Shown: piece after piece, positions 17,298 to 24,808 of the stretch | How the letters are laid out: every line of letters begins with the position of its first letter | How positions within the stretch are numbered: the stretch's first letter is position 1 | Assembly: GCA_049698695.1 (NCBI GenBank) | Contig: JBAVYH010000187.1 | Coordinates: 1-64,000 of the forward strand | Direction of reading: 5' to 3' | Source: Bog-375 sp049698695 | Lineage (GTDB): Bacteria; Acidobacteriota; Terriglobia; Bryobacterales; Bryobacteraceae | DNA: 64,000 nt | Made by a program: the position numbers and the translations under genes | The notes under the pieces: generated by a model | Databases searched by the model: none | Told to the model about the DNA's origin: nothing | The model's input: the letters and a program-made list of their open reading frames with translations, nothing else

Positions 17298-18263
17298 CTA
17301 CAGACCACCGCTGGCCGCGGGCACAAACGTGAAACATAGCAGAAAAACCACCAGCGCCAGCAGCGCCAGTTTGCGCCGCCCGCTATCCAGCTTGCTGCTG
17401 TCGTAGACCATGGGGTGGTGGCGTCCGAAAATCAGCAGCGCGAGGCCCCAGAGCAGCCAGCCCAGCCAGAACTTGCCCAGTGGCAGCAGCAGCAGGCTGA
17501 GCACCACCGAGATGGCGCCGTGACGCCGTGGAAACAACGAGTAGACAATGTGGCCGCCATCCAGTTGCCCGATCGGCAGCAGGTTCAAGGCTGTGGCCAG
17601 CATCCCTACCCAGGCCGCTCGCGCCGCCGGATGCAGATAAATGTCGCTCGCTGCGACGCCCGGGAAAATCAGTTTGCCCAGCAGCCACTCCAGGCCCGGG
17701 ATGCCGAATTGCAGGCTGCCCTGATTCGCGATCCCCGGAATCACTTTCGAAAACGCCAGGCCGATGGATAGCGCCGGCAGCAGAAAGACGAATCCCGCCA
17801 GCGGTCCGGCGATGCCGATATCGAACAATGCCCGCTTCGAGCAGATGGGCGAGCGCACGTGGATGAAGGCGCCGAACGTTCCCAGCAAGGGCGAGGGCAG
17901 AAAGTAAGGCAGGCTGGCATTCACCCCGTGCCGCATCGCGGCCAGGTAGTGGCCCAGTTCATGCGCCATCAGGATGGCCAGCAGCGTGAGCGAAAACGGC
18001 AGCCCCGCCAGCAGCGCCGCAGGGTGATGCCATAGCTCCGCGTACATCGAAAAACTCTGGTCGAGATCGAAGGGAAGATTGCGATCGAAGAAAACCTGCA
18101 TCGAGGCGCCGACGGTAGTGGTCGAAGCCAGTGTGAGCGCAAACAGCAGGGCGTTCACCCAGTATCGGTCGCGGAAGCGGGCCTCCGGGAGGCCGGGTGC
18201 CTCCGCCGCGCCGCTCTCGGCGTAGAGCGGGTAGGATGCGGGCGGGAAATCCTGGGACGACAC
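17298..18263 (-). CDS. Site-2-protease-like membrane metalloprotease (M50)
   Basis: 321 residues with several hydrophobic segments. The zinc motif HELGH is at about residue 122, and the third ligand lies in LLPIGQLDGGH near 237. It lacks the PDZ domain of RseP and resembles the FtsH-like EGY1/EGY2 and Acidobacterial M50 class. Such proteases cut transmembrane substrates, typically anti-sigma factors. It leads the operon M50 - GT2 - GT4 - pilD. Confidence 0.88.
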   Translation of the reverse strand: MSSQDFPPASYPLYAESGAAEAPGLPEARFRDRYWVNALLFALTLASTTTVGASMQVFFDRNLPFDLDQSFSMYAELWHHPAALLAGLPFSLTLLAILMAHELGHYLAAMRHGVNASLPYFLPSPLLGTFGAFIHVRSPICSKRALFDIGIAGPLAGFVFLLPALSIGLAFSKVIPGIANQGSLQFGIPGLEWLLGKLIFPGVAASDIYLHPAARAAWVGMLATALNLLPIGQLDGGHIVYSLFPRRHGAISVVLSLLLLPLGKFWLGWLLWGLALLIFGRHHPMVYDSSKLDSGRRKLALLALVVFLLCFTFVPAASGGL

Positions 18264-18284
18264 AATGAAACACGCGGCAGCGGC

Positions 18285-18554
18285 TTACTGCAGCGTCTGT
18301 AACTCCTTGCCGGGCTTAAAGCGCACCGCCTTGCCCGGCGGTATGGAAACCTCCGCGCCGGTGCGCGGGTTCCGCCCAATGCCCGTCTTGCGGGGCTTCA
18401 CGTTGAACACGCCGAAGCCGCGCAGCTCGATGCGGTCGCCCTGTTCGAGCGCCTTCTTCATGGTTTCAAACACGGTCTCGACGGCCATTTCGGCTTTCGT
18501 CTTGGTGATGCCGGTGCGGTTCACAACTTCGTTGATAATATCCAGCTTGATCAA
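18285..18554 (-). CDS. hup: HU/IHF-family nucleoid DNA-binding protein
   Basis: 89 residues, the normal HU length, if translation begins at the TTG at 18554. GGAGG lies 5 nt before it, and the sequence then starts LIKLDIINEVVNRTG as in HU (initiator read as Met). A longer in-frame ATG start at 18629 would add 25 residues with no counterpart in the family. The bacterial histone-like signature GFGVFNVKPRK...GRNPRTG is present. A strong promoter lies upstream at 18607-18636. Role: DNA bending and compaction. Confidence 0.92.
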   Translation of the reverse strand: MIKLDIINEVVNRTGITKTKAEMAVETVFETMKKALEQGDRIELRGFGVFNVKPRKTGIGRNPRTGAEVSIPPGKAVRFKPGKELQTLQ

Positions 18555-18606
18555 AAGAGCCTCCTCTTGGCGCGCGCCAGCTTGCTGCCCCGTATCGGTC
18601 AACCAT

Positions 18607-18636
18607 ATGATAGGATTGAATTTATCCACATGTCAA
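18607..18636 (-). promoter_or_regulatory. Predicted sigma-70 promoter of the HU gene
   Basis: On the minus strand TTGACA (18631-18636) is followed after 18 bp by TATCAT (18607-18612), a near-consensus pair about 50 bp before the HU start. The -35 box overlaps the first codons of the divergent flavin reductase gene. Confidence 0.65.
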
Positions 18637-19145
18637 GCGAGGGGGTAGGATACCGCCTGCAACCCGTATCGAGCGAAGATTTCCGGTGCGCCTGCGGCCG
18701 CTTCACAACCGGTGTCACCATCGCCAGCGTGGTGGACCGGCAGGGCACGCCCCACGGCCTCACGGTGAATTCGTTCACCTCCGTGTCGCTCGATCCGCCG
18801 CTGGTGCTGATCGCCCTGGCGCATTCCGCCAGCGTGATGGATGCGTTTAGCGGCGCGAGTTTTTTTTCCCTCAACGTGCTCGCCGCCGGGCAGCGCGATC
18901 TCGCCGAGCGCTTCGCCCTCAAGGGACACGATCGCTTCGATGGTCTCGCCTGGCATGCCGGCGAGACCGGCGCCCCTTTGCTGCCGCACACGCTGGCCGA
19001 AATCGAGTGCGCCATCCGGCAGCGCTTTACCGCCGGCGACCATGATCTGTTCGTCGGCGAAATGGTGCGAGCCGTTGTCCGCGAAGGCGAACCGCTCCTC
19101 TACTTCAGCGGCCGCTACCGTCGGCTGGCCGGCGGCGTGCTTTAG
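18630..19145 (+). CDS. Flavin reductase family protein (FMN-binding split barrel)
   Basis: 171 residues starting at the ATG at 18630. It has the typical flavin reductase region RFTTGVTIASV...HGLTVNSFTSVSLDPPLVLIAL and the C-terminal FSGRYRRL. Family members (HpaC, RutF and relatives) reduce FMN or FAD with NAD(P)H for a partner monooxygenase; no monooxygenase is adjacent. It is divergent from HU, with only about 75 bp between starts. No clear Shine-Dalgarno precedes the ATG. Confidence 0.88.
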   Translation: MSSEGVGYRLQPVSSEDFRCACGRFTTGVTIASVVDRQGTPHGLTVNSFTSVSLDPPLVLIALAHSASVMDAFSGASFFSLNVLAAGQRDLAERFALKGHDRFDGLAWHAGETGAPLLPHTLAEIECAIRQRFTAGDHDLFVGEMVRAVVREGEPLLYFSGRYRRLAGGVL

Positions 19146-19209
19146 GCCGCGCCGCGGTTATTGACGAACCCCACATTCTTGTACAGTAGTCCTGAGGAGC
19201 CGATTCACC

Positions 19210-20232
19210 TTGTACACTGCAAGTCCCGCCCGTTATGACGGCATGATCTACCGGCGTTGCGGCAAGTCCGGCATCGCGCTGCCGGCGATTTCGCTCGGCC
19301 TGTGGCACAATTTCGGCGGCGTCGATTCGCTCGAAAACAGCCGCGCCATGCTGCGGTGCGCCTTTGACTTGGGCGTCACCCACTTCGATCTGGCGAACAA
19401 TTACGGGCCGCCTTACGGCTCGGCGGAAGAGACATTCGGCCGTGCATTGAAGATGGATCTGGCGGCATACCGCGACGAGCTCATCATCTCCACCAAGGCC
19501 GGTTACGACATGTGGCCCGGCCCTTACGGCGACTTCGGCTCGCGCAAGTATTTGCTGGCCAGCCTGGACCAGAGCCTGGGCCGGATGGGCCTCGCCTACG
19601 TCGACATCTTCTATCACCATCGGCCGGACCCGGAAACGCCGCTCGAGGAAACCATGGGCGCGCTCGACCAGGTAGTGCGCTCCGGCAAGGCTCTCTACGC
19701 GGGCATTTCCAATTACGGTCCCGAAGATACCGCCAAGGCCGCCGGCATTCTGCGCCGGCAGGGGACGCCGTTCCTGATCCACCAGTTCGCCTACTCCATG
19801 TTCCGCCGCGCGCCGGAACAAGGCCTGCTCGATACGCTGCGGCGGGAGGGCGTGGGTGGCATCGCGTTTTCCCCGTTGGCGCAAGGGCTGCTCAGCGAAC
19901 GCTACCTCGGCGGCACCATTCCCGCCGATTCCCGCGCCGCGCGGCCCAAAGGCTTCCTTAAGCCCAAGGATGTGGACGAGCACCGCGTCGGCCAGGCGCG
20001 CGCGCTGAATGCCCTTGCGCAGGCGCGCGGCCAGAGCCTGGCGCAAATGGCGCTGGCCTGGGTGCTGCGCGATAGCGCCGTGACCAGCGCGCTCGTCGGT
20101 ACCAGCCGCGTCGAACAACTCGAGCAGGATATCGCCACCATTCACAAGCTCGATTTCAGCACCGAAGAGCTGGCGGCTATCGAGAAGGTTCTGGCCGCGC
20201 AGAGCCCCGGACCCCGTCAGGGCGCAAGATAG
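19210..20232 (+). CDS. gpr: Aldo/keto reductase, YghZ/Gpr-like (L-glyceraldehyde 3-phosphate reductase type)
   Basis: 340 residues, TIM barrel. The start at a TTG with GAGGAG about 10 nt upstream gives YTASPARYDGMIYRRCGKSG, which matches the N-terminus of YghZ. The AKR signature region (GVTHFDLANNYGPPYGSAEE, catalytic Tyr in NNYGPP) and LISTKAGYDMWPGPYG are present. YghZ detoxifies L-glyceraldehyde 3-phosphate and methylglyoxal with NADPH; activity here is by similarity. Followed 3 nt after the stop by a stable hairpin. Confidence 0.92.
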   Translation: MYTASPARYDGMIYRRCGKSGIALPAISLGLWHNFGGVDSLENSRAMLRCAFDLGVTHFDLANNYGPPYGSAEETFGRALKMDLAAYRDELIISTKAGYDMWPGPYGDFGSRKYLLASLDQSLGRMGLAYVDIFYHHRPDPETPLEETMGALDQVVRSGKALYAGISNYGPEDTAKAAGILRRQGTPFLIHQFAYSMFRRAPEQGLLDTLRREGVGGIAFSPLAQGLLSERYLGGTIPADSRAARPKGFLKPKDVDEHRVGQARALNALAQARGQSLAQMALAWVLRDSAVTSALVGTSRVEQLEQDIATIHKLDFSTEELAAIEKVLAAQSPGPRQGAR

Positions 20233-20235
20233 TAG

Positions 20236-20255
20236 CCCAAGGCGTGAGCCTTGGG
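20236..20255 (+). terminator. Hairpin after the aldo/keto reductase gene
   Basis: Perfect 8-bp stem CCCAAGGC / GCCTTGGG with a GTGA (GNRA) loop. No T-run follows, so it may be an mRNA 3'-end stabiliser or another interspersed palindrome rather than a true intrinsic terminator. It sits between two convergent genes. Confidence 0.45.
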
Positions 20256-20318
20256 AGTTCGTTCAGCGCCAGGCGAGCCCCGGAACGGGGCGGAAGAACA
20301 CCGTCGCGCCCGATTCTT

Positions 20319-21341
20319 TCACGGCTTCTCCGGCACGCGCGGCTCTTCCCACTTGCCGGTTTCGCCGGAGCGAAAGAGTGCGTCGATGACGGCCATATTG
20401 CGCAGCGAATCTTCCAGCGGAACCGGCGGCTGGCCGCCCTCGCGAATGGCGCGCGAAAACAGGTCGCCCTGAATCGCGTACTGATCGCAGGGGGCAATCT
20501 CTTCCACCGTGAGGCCGCCGCCCGTCAGATCGCGGCCGTCGTCGATGCGCAGGCGCGAAACCTGGTCCGCCAGGGCGTTGAACGGAATGTCCAGCCAGAT
20601 GCGGCCCTTGGTGCCGAAAAATTGCGCGCTCTGGCTGGCCGCCGCCTGCGTGCAGCAGGTAAAGACCATGTGGCCGGAGGGATATTCGAGCACCGCCGAG
20701 ACCAGCCGGTCGATGCCGTCCAGCTCCGGATCGCGCTCGATGGTTGCCGCCACGCGCTTCGGCTCCTCGCCGAACACCATGCGTGAGGTCTTGATCGGGT
20801 AGCAGCCGATATCCATCAGCGCCCCGCCGCCCCAGGCGCGAACATGGCGAACGTTCTTCGGGTCCCGGTTGTAGTAGCAGAAAGAGCTCGCGCCCGAGCG
20901 CAGTTCGCCGATGCGGCCGCTGCGCACCAGCTCCACCAGCCGCGTCCATTGGGGGTGCGTGTGGACCATGAATGCCTCGCCCACGACGACGCGGTTGCGG
21001 TCCCGCGCGGCGACCAGCTCCAGCGCTTCAGCCGCGCTCATCGCCAGCGGTTTCTCGCACAGCACGTGCTTGCCGGCGTCGGCGGCGCGAACCGACCAGG
21101 GCACGTGCAGATGGTTCGGCAGCGGATTATAGACCGCGTCAATCTCCGGATCGGCGAGCAGTTCCTCGTAGGAGCCGTACGCCTTCGGCACGCCCAGCTC
21201 GTGCGCCGCTTTCGCCGCGCGGGTCAGCTCGCGCGACGCGATGCCGGTCACTTCGCAGTTCTCGCCGCGCTGCATCGCGGGAATCACTTTCCGGACGGCG
21301 ATGCTCGCCACTCCAAGCACACCCCAACGCACTTTTTTCAT
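20319..21341 (-). CDS. Gfo/Idh/MocA family oxidoreductase
   Basis: 340 residues. N-terminal Rossmann domain (VRWGVLGVASIAVRKVIPAM), the family EKP motif in HVLCEKPLAMSA near residue 95 with the catalytic Lys, and the C-terminal substrate domain. Enzymes of this family oxidise or reduce sugars and inositols with NAD(P); the substrate is not predictable. No signal peptide, unlike the Tat-exported relative at 28.3 kb. It is convergent to the aldo/keto reductase gene. Confidence 0.9.
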   Translation of the reverse strand: MKKVRWGVLGVASIAVRKVIPAMQRGENCEVTGIASRELTRAAKAAHELGVPKAYGSYEELLADPEIDAVYNPLPNHLHVPWSVRAADAGKHVLCEKPLAMSAAEALELVAARDRNRVVVGEAFMVHTHPQWTRLVELVRSGRIGELRSGASSFCYYNRDPKNVRHVRAWGGGALMDIGCYPIKTSRMVFGEEPKRVAATIERDPELDGIDRLVSAVLEYPSGHMVFTCCTQAAASQSAQFFGTKGRIWLDIPFNALADQVSRLRIDDGRDLTGGGLTVEEIAPCDQYAIQGDLFSRAIREGGQPPVPLEDSLRNMAVIDALFRSGETGKWEEPRVPEKP

Positions 21342-21372
21342 GTCCTACGATTTTAGCCTTATCTCGGGCGGC

Positions 21373-21408
21373 GCGGGCCGCTGGCGCCGGCGGTCCTCGC
21401 CGCCGGAT
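21373..21408 (+). repeat. REP-like hairpin without GTAG
   Basis: GGCGCCGGCGGTCCTCGCCG and following bases form a stem very like those of the REPs at 9.5-10.1 kb, but the preceding tetranucleotide is not GTAG. Possibly a decayed REP. Confidence 0.4.
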
Positions 21409-21518
21409 CTTTGCGTTGCCGCTTCGATACGCCTGTCGCCAGCCTGCCAGGGCCGGGCTTGCACCCGGCCGCGGCAGGTCCGTAACCCGCCCACAAGCGC
21501 TGCGCTACATTGAAATCG

Positions 21519-22562
21519 ATGCTGCGCTTCCTCACCGCTTTGTTGCTGGTCTGGTCCGCGATGGCGGCCGGGCGCGAGACCGTCATCGTCGACACCGATT
21601 CCGGCTTGTTCGGCGACGATGGCGCGTCGCTGGTGATGCTGATGCGCAGCCCGCAGCGCGTCCACATCGCCGGCATCACCGTGGTCGCGGGCAACGTCTG
21701 GCCGGGGCAGGGAAGCGAGTACATGTTCCACATCCTCGACCTGCTCAAGCTGCCGCAACCGCCGCTTTACGCCGGCGCCCAGTCGCCGCTGATCCACACC
21801 GCCGCCATGGCGCGCGAATACGCCCGCCGCTGGGGCCCGCTCGAATTCGCCGGCGCGTTCGACGCCGACCCGGCGGTGATTAAGCCGGCGCCGGGCGCCA
21901 AACTCACCGGCCGCACACCGCTCCGCGAAAACGCGGTCGATTTCATCATCTCCACCATCGAGCGCCAGCCGGGCTAGGTAACTTTCCTCGAGCTCGGTCC
22001 CATGACCAACCTGGCCCTGGCGCTGCGCATGCGGCCCGACATCGAAACCAAAATTAAGCGGCTGGTGTTCATGGGCGGCAATGTGCACGTGCCCGGCAAC
22101 GCTTCCTCCATGGCGGAGTTCAATTTCTGGTTCGATCCCGAAGCCGCGCAGATCGTGCTACGCTCGCGCATTCCGCAAAAGGTGATGTTCGCGCTGGATA
22201 TCTGCAACACCGCGCCCATCCGCAAGGCCCAATTCGACCGCATCGCCAACGCGCACACGCCCATCACCGATCTTTACCGCGAGGATCTTGGCAATCGCTA
22301 TCCCGGCTTTCTGCAGCACCCTTCGGCCACCGCCTACATGTGGGACGCGCTAGCCACCGCGTGGCTGCTCGATCCGGGCTTCGTCACCAAATCGGAAGTC
22401 GGCTACCTGGACGTGCTGACGGCGTGGGGCAAGTTCTACGGCTCCACGGTTGCGCTCGACCGGCGCGTGGCGCCCAATGCCTCGCCGGTGACCCAGATGC
22501 TGGCGCTCGATTTCAACCGCGTCTTCGCGCTGTACCAGGATCTGCTGACGCGCAAACAGTAG
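21519..22562 (+). pseudogene. Nucleoside hydrolase (IU-NH superfamily) gene interrupted by an in-frame amber codon
   Basis: One continuous frame with a TAG at 21975-21977. The first part has a signal peptide (MLRFLTALLLVWSAMAAG) and the Asp-rich motif VDTDSGLFGDD. The frame continues straight after the stop with VTFLELGPMTNLALAL, the usual second motif of the family, then FMGGNV, and DICNTAPI. The residue before VT in this motif is usually Glu (PGEVT); GAG to TAG is one base change. Either the gene is freshly inactivated, or the codon is a sequencing or assembly error. The two halves without read-through would be 152 and about 186 residues, and neither would hold a full active site. Confidence 0.85.
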
Positions 22563-22613
22563 CGCGGTCACGAACTGGTTCCGCGACCGTTTTGCCCGGC
22601 CGGTTGATGGCCC

Positions 22614-23411
22614 TCAGCGCGCGAAGTCGCTGAGCAATTTGGCCACCACCTCCGGTGACGCGCTCAGTGTGCCCGTCACGTCGCGGCCGGAGCGTTGGAT
22701 CTCGACCGCGCCCAGCAGCCGCGCCAGCTCGGGCCGATGAACCTCGGCTTCTTCCACCAGCGACAGAAACCCGCGCAGTCGCTCTTCCAACTGCCCGGCC
22801 GATTCCGCGGTCCGCCCTCGCGCGCCGAACCGCAGCATAGCCGTTTCGTCCAAGTCCAGTGCCGCGCCCGCGAAATCGGCGTCCTGCAACAGGCGGTTCA
22901 AATTAGCCAGATTGCCGCTGAGGGGCAGCGCCGTTCCGCCGCGAACGGCAAGCCAGATCGTGCCATGGCCGCCGATTTCGGAACCGTAGTCGATCAACCC
23001 TTGCGCACCCGTCTGTCCCGTCCGGTATTGCACCCGTGCGCTCGCAACGCGGCCAGGCGAGCCGGCCACGGCAAGCCCCGGAGCAGTCGCGGTCGCGCCC
23101 ACCGGCGGCGTCTTAAAGGTTCCACGCATCACGATGAGCAGATCGCTTGCGTTCCAGGCAACCAGCAGCTTCGAAGCGTTACGATACTGGGCCATCAGCT
23201 CGCGCGCGGATCCGCCCATGCCGTTTACGAACGGCGAAGCGCGCAAGCGATCCAGGTCGGCTCCGGCCAGCGCGACCGTATCCCCGCTGATGCAGGCCGC
23301 CATGCCCGCATCCACCCCCGGCGGCGCCCCGGCCTGCTTGCAGGCGATGCCGGCTGCGAAAGCGAGCAACGCGGCTGCGAGAGGCAGCTTGATCCCTGAA
23401 AACCTCATCAT
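22614..23411 (-). CDS. Hypothetical exported protein
   Basis: About 265 residues starting MMRFSGIKLPLAAALLAFAAG, a signal peptide ending near a single Cys (AGIACKQ) that is a poor but possible lipobox. The rest shows no recognised domain; it contains ELMAQYRNASKLLVAWN and VQYRTGQTGAQGLIDYG and a C-terminal ASPEVVAKLLSDF. I cannot name a function. It is divergent from the cytochrome gene. The upstream GTG/ATG extension to 23438 would precede the signal peptide and was rejected. Confidence 0.7.
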   Translation of the reverse strand: MMRFSGIKLPLAAALLAFAAGIACKQAGAPPGVDAGMAACISGDTVALAGADLDRLRASPFVNGMGGSARELMAQYRNASKLLVAWNASDLLIVMRGTFKTPPVGATATAPGLAVAGSPGRVASARVQYRTGQTGAQGLIDYGSEIGGHGTIWLAVRGGTALPLSGNLANLNRLLQDADFAGAALDLDETAMLRFGARGRTAESAGQLEERLRGFLSLVEEAEVHRPELARLLGAVEIQRSGRDVTGTLSASPEVVAKLLSDFAR

Positions 23412-23560
23412 GTAACTTGCCGACGCATCGCCACTCATAGCGACGCCGCCAAGACAAACAATACCCTAATTATCAAATCGGTGTGTGTGCCGCCACGCCG
23501 CCCGGCTGTTCAATTGCCGCGCCCCGATCAAGTACAATTCAGAGAACAGGGGGAACGCCA

Positions 23561-24664
23561 ATGCACTTCGAGACAAGACATGCGACTCGCATCGCCTTCG
23601 CAACTGCTGTAGCTGCCGGGTTGTTGGGATGGTCGCCGTGGGTCGCGCGTAGCCAGGCGACGGAGCCCAAGACGGCGGAACAAGTATTCAAGAACATCGT
23701 CGAGTTGAAGGGAACTCCCGCCGACCAGTTGATGCCCGCGATGCAATTCATCGCCGCCTCCCTGGGGGTCGAATGCACTTTCTGCCACGTGCAGGGCAAG
23801 ATGGATCTGGATGATAAGCCGGCTAAGAAAACCGCTCGCGCCATGATGGCCATGACCATGGCGATCAACAAGAACAGCTTCGGCGGGCGGCAGGAGGTAA
23901 CCTGTTACTCCTGCCACCGCGGGGCCGAACACCCGGTCGGCGTGCCGCCGGTGCTCGAATCCGATGCACGCACGCCCGCCGAGACAAAAGCCGCCCCCGC
24001 CGCCACTTCCCTTACGGTGGATGCGATCGTGGAGCGCTACGTCGCCGCGCTCGGCGGTGCGGATGCCATTCGCGCCGTCACCAGCCGTTCCATGAAAGGC
24101 TCCATTCTGGCTGGGGGCGGCGAGATGCCTATCGAGGTGATTACCAAAGCCCCGAACAAGCGGATTTCCATTAGGCACATGGGCGATAACGAGAGCTTTA
24201 CGGCTTTTGACGGAACCGCGGGATGGCTCGGCAGCTCAGGGCGGCCGGCGCGCGACATGACCGCAGCCGAATCCGAGGCATTCGGCCTCGATGCCGAGTT
24301 TTATCTGCCGCTGCGGTTGAAGGAGATTTTCACCCAGTTGCGCGTGGCACGCCCGGAACAGATTGGAGGCGCCGACTGCCAGACGCTGGTCGGCTCGGGC
24401 CCGGGCCGTCCACGGGTCCGGCTCTACTTTGACGCCAACTCGGGGCTGCTGGTCCGCATGGTGCGTTACGCCGAAACGCCGCTCGGTCGATTGCCGACTC
24501 AAATCGACTACGCCGATTATCGCGAGTCGGATGGCGTCAAGATTCCATTCCGCTGGACGCTCTCCCGGCCGAACGGCCGCTTCACCATCCAGATCGCGGA
24601 AGTGAAAAGCAACGTAGCCGTCGATGACGCAAGGTTCGCCAAGCCCGCCCCGGAAGCAAAGTAG
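23561..24664 (+). CDS. Di-heme c-type cytochrome (photosynthetic reaction-centre cytochrome-like) fused to a LolA-like domain
   Basis: About 367 residues. A signal peptide ends before ATEPKTAEQ. Two heme sites, CTFCH (about residue 72) and CYSCH (about 114), lie in the fold of the reaction-centre cytochrome c subunit (VFKNIVELKGTPADQLMPAM before the first heme). From about 150 to the end a beta-rich domain (MKGSILAGGGEMPIEVITKAP, FDGTAGWLGS, IDYADYRESDGVKIPFRW) resembles outer-membrane lipoprotein carrier-like folds. Such fusions occur in non-phototrophic Acidobacteriota; the electron partner is unknown. Start chosen at 23561 with an AGGGGG Shine-Dalgarno. Confidence 0.85.
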   Translation: MHFETRHATRIAFATAVAAGLLGWSPWVARSQATEPKTAEQVFKNIVELKGTPADQLMPAMQFIAASLGVECTFCHVQGKMDLDDKPAKKTARAMMAMTMAINKNSFGGRQEVTCYSCHRGAEHPVGVPPVLESDARTPAETKAAPAATSLTVDAIVERYVAALGGADAIRAVTSRSMKGSILAGGGEMPIEVITKAPNKRISIRHMGDNESFTAFDGTAGWLGSSGRPARDMTAAESEAFGLDAEFYLPLRLKEIFTQLRVARPEQIGGADCQTLVGSGPGRPRVRLYFDANSGLLVRMVRYAETPLGRLPTQIDYADYRESDGVKIPFRWTLSRPNGRFTIQIAEVKSNVAVDDARFAKPAPEAK

Positions 24665-24757
24665 CTCGTGGCGCAAGCTGTCCGGCTTGTTGAGCTAGGT
24701 TTGGTGGGGCAGGCGCTTCCGCCTGCCAAGCCTGGACTCGTCTCGCCTTTCTTGGGC
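24665..24757 (+). repeat. Composite palindromic repeat with a nested second element
   Basis: The outer part matches the repeat at 29651 (GTGGCGCAAGCTGTCCGGCT at its left, GACTCGTCTCG-CCTTTCTT at its right). In its middle sits a piece starting GTGGGGCAGGCGCTTCCGCC whose first 26 bp are identical to the left end of the element at 51926. It fills the gap between the cytochrome and leuA genes and may end cytochrome transcription. Confidence 0.7.
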
Positions 24758-24808
24758 GGGCGTGACGGCGATATACGCCGGGCGATCGGTTTTCCGATCG
24801 TCCCCGCT

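Noticed and set aside
22563..22600. CGGTC...GACCG followed by TTTT after the nucleoside hydrolase gene as a terminator
   Set aside because: Only 5 bp of perfect stem with a long loop; too weak to call.
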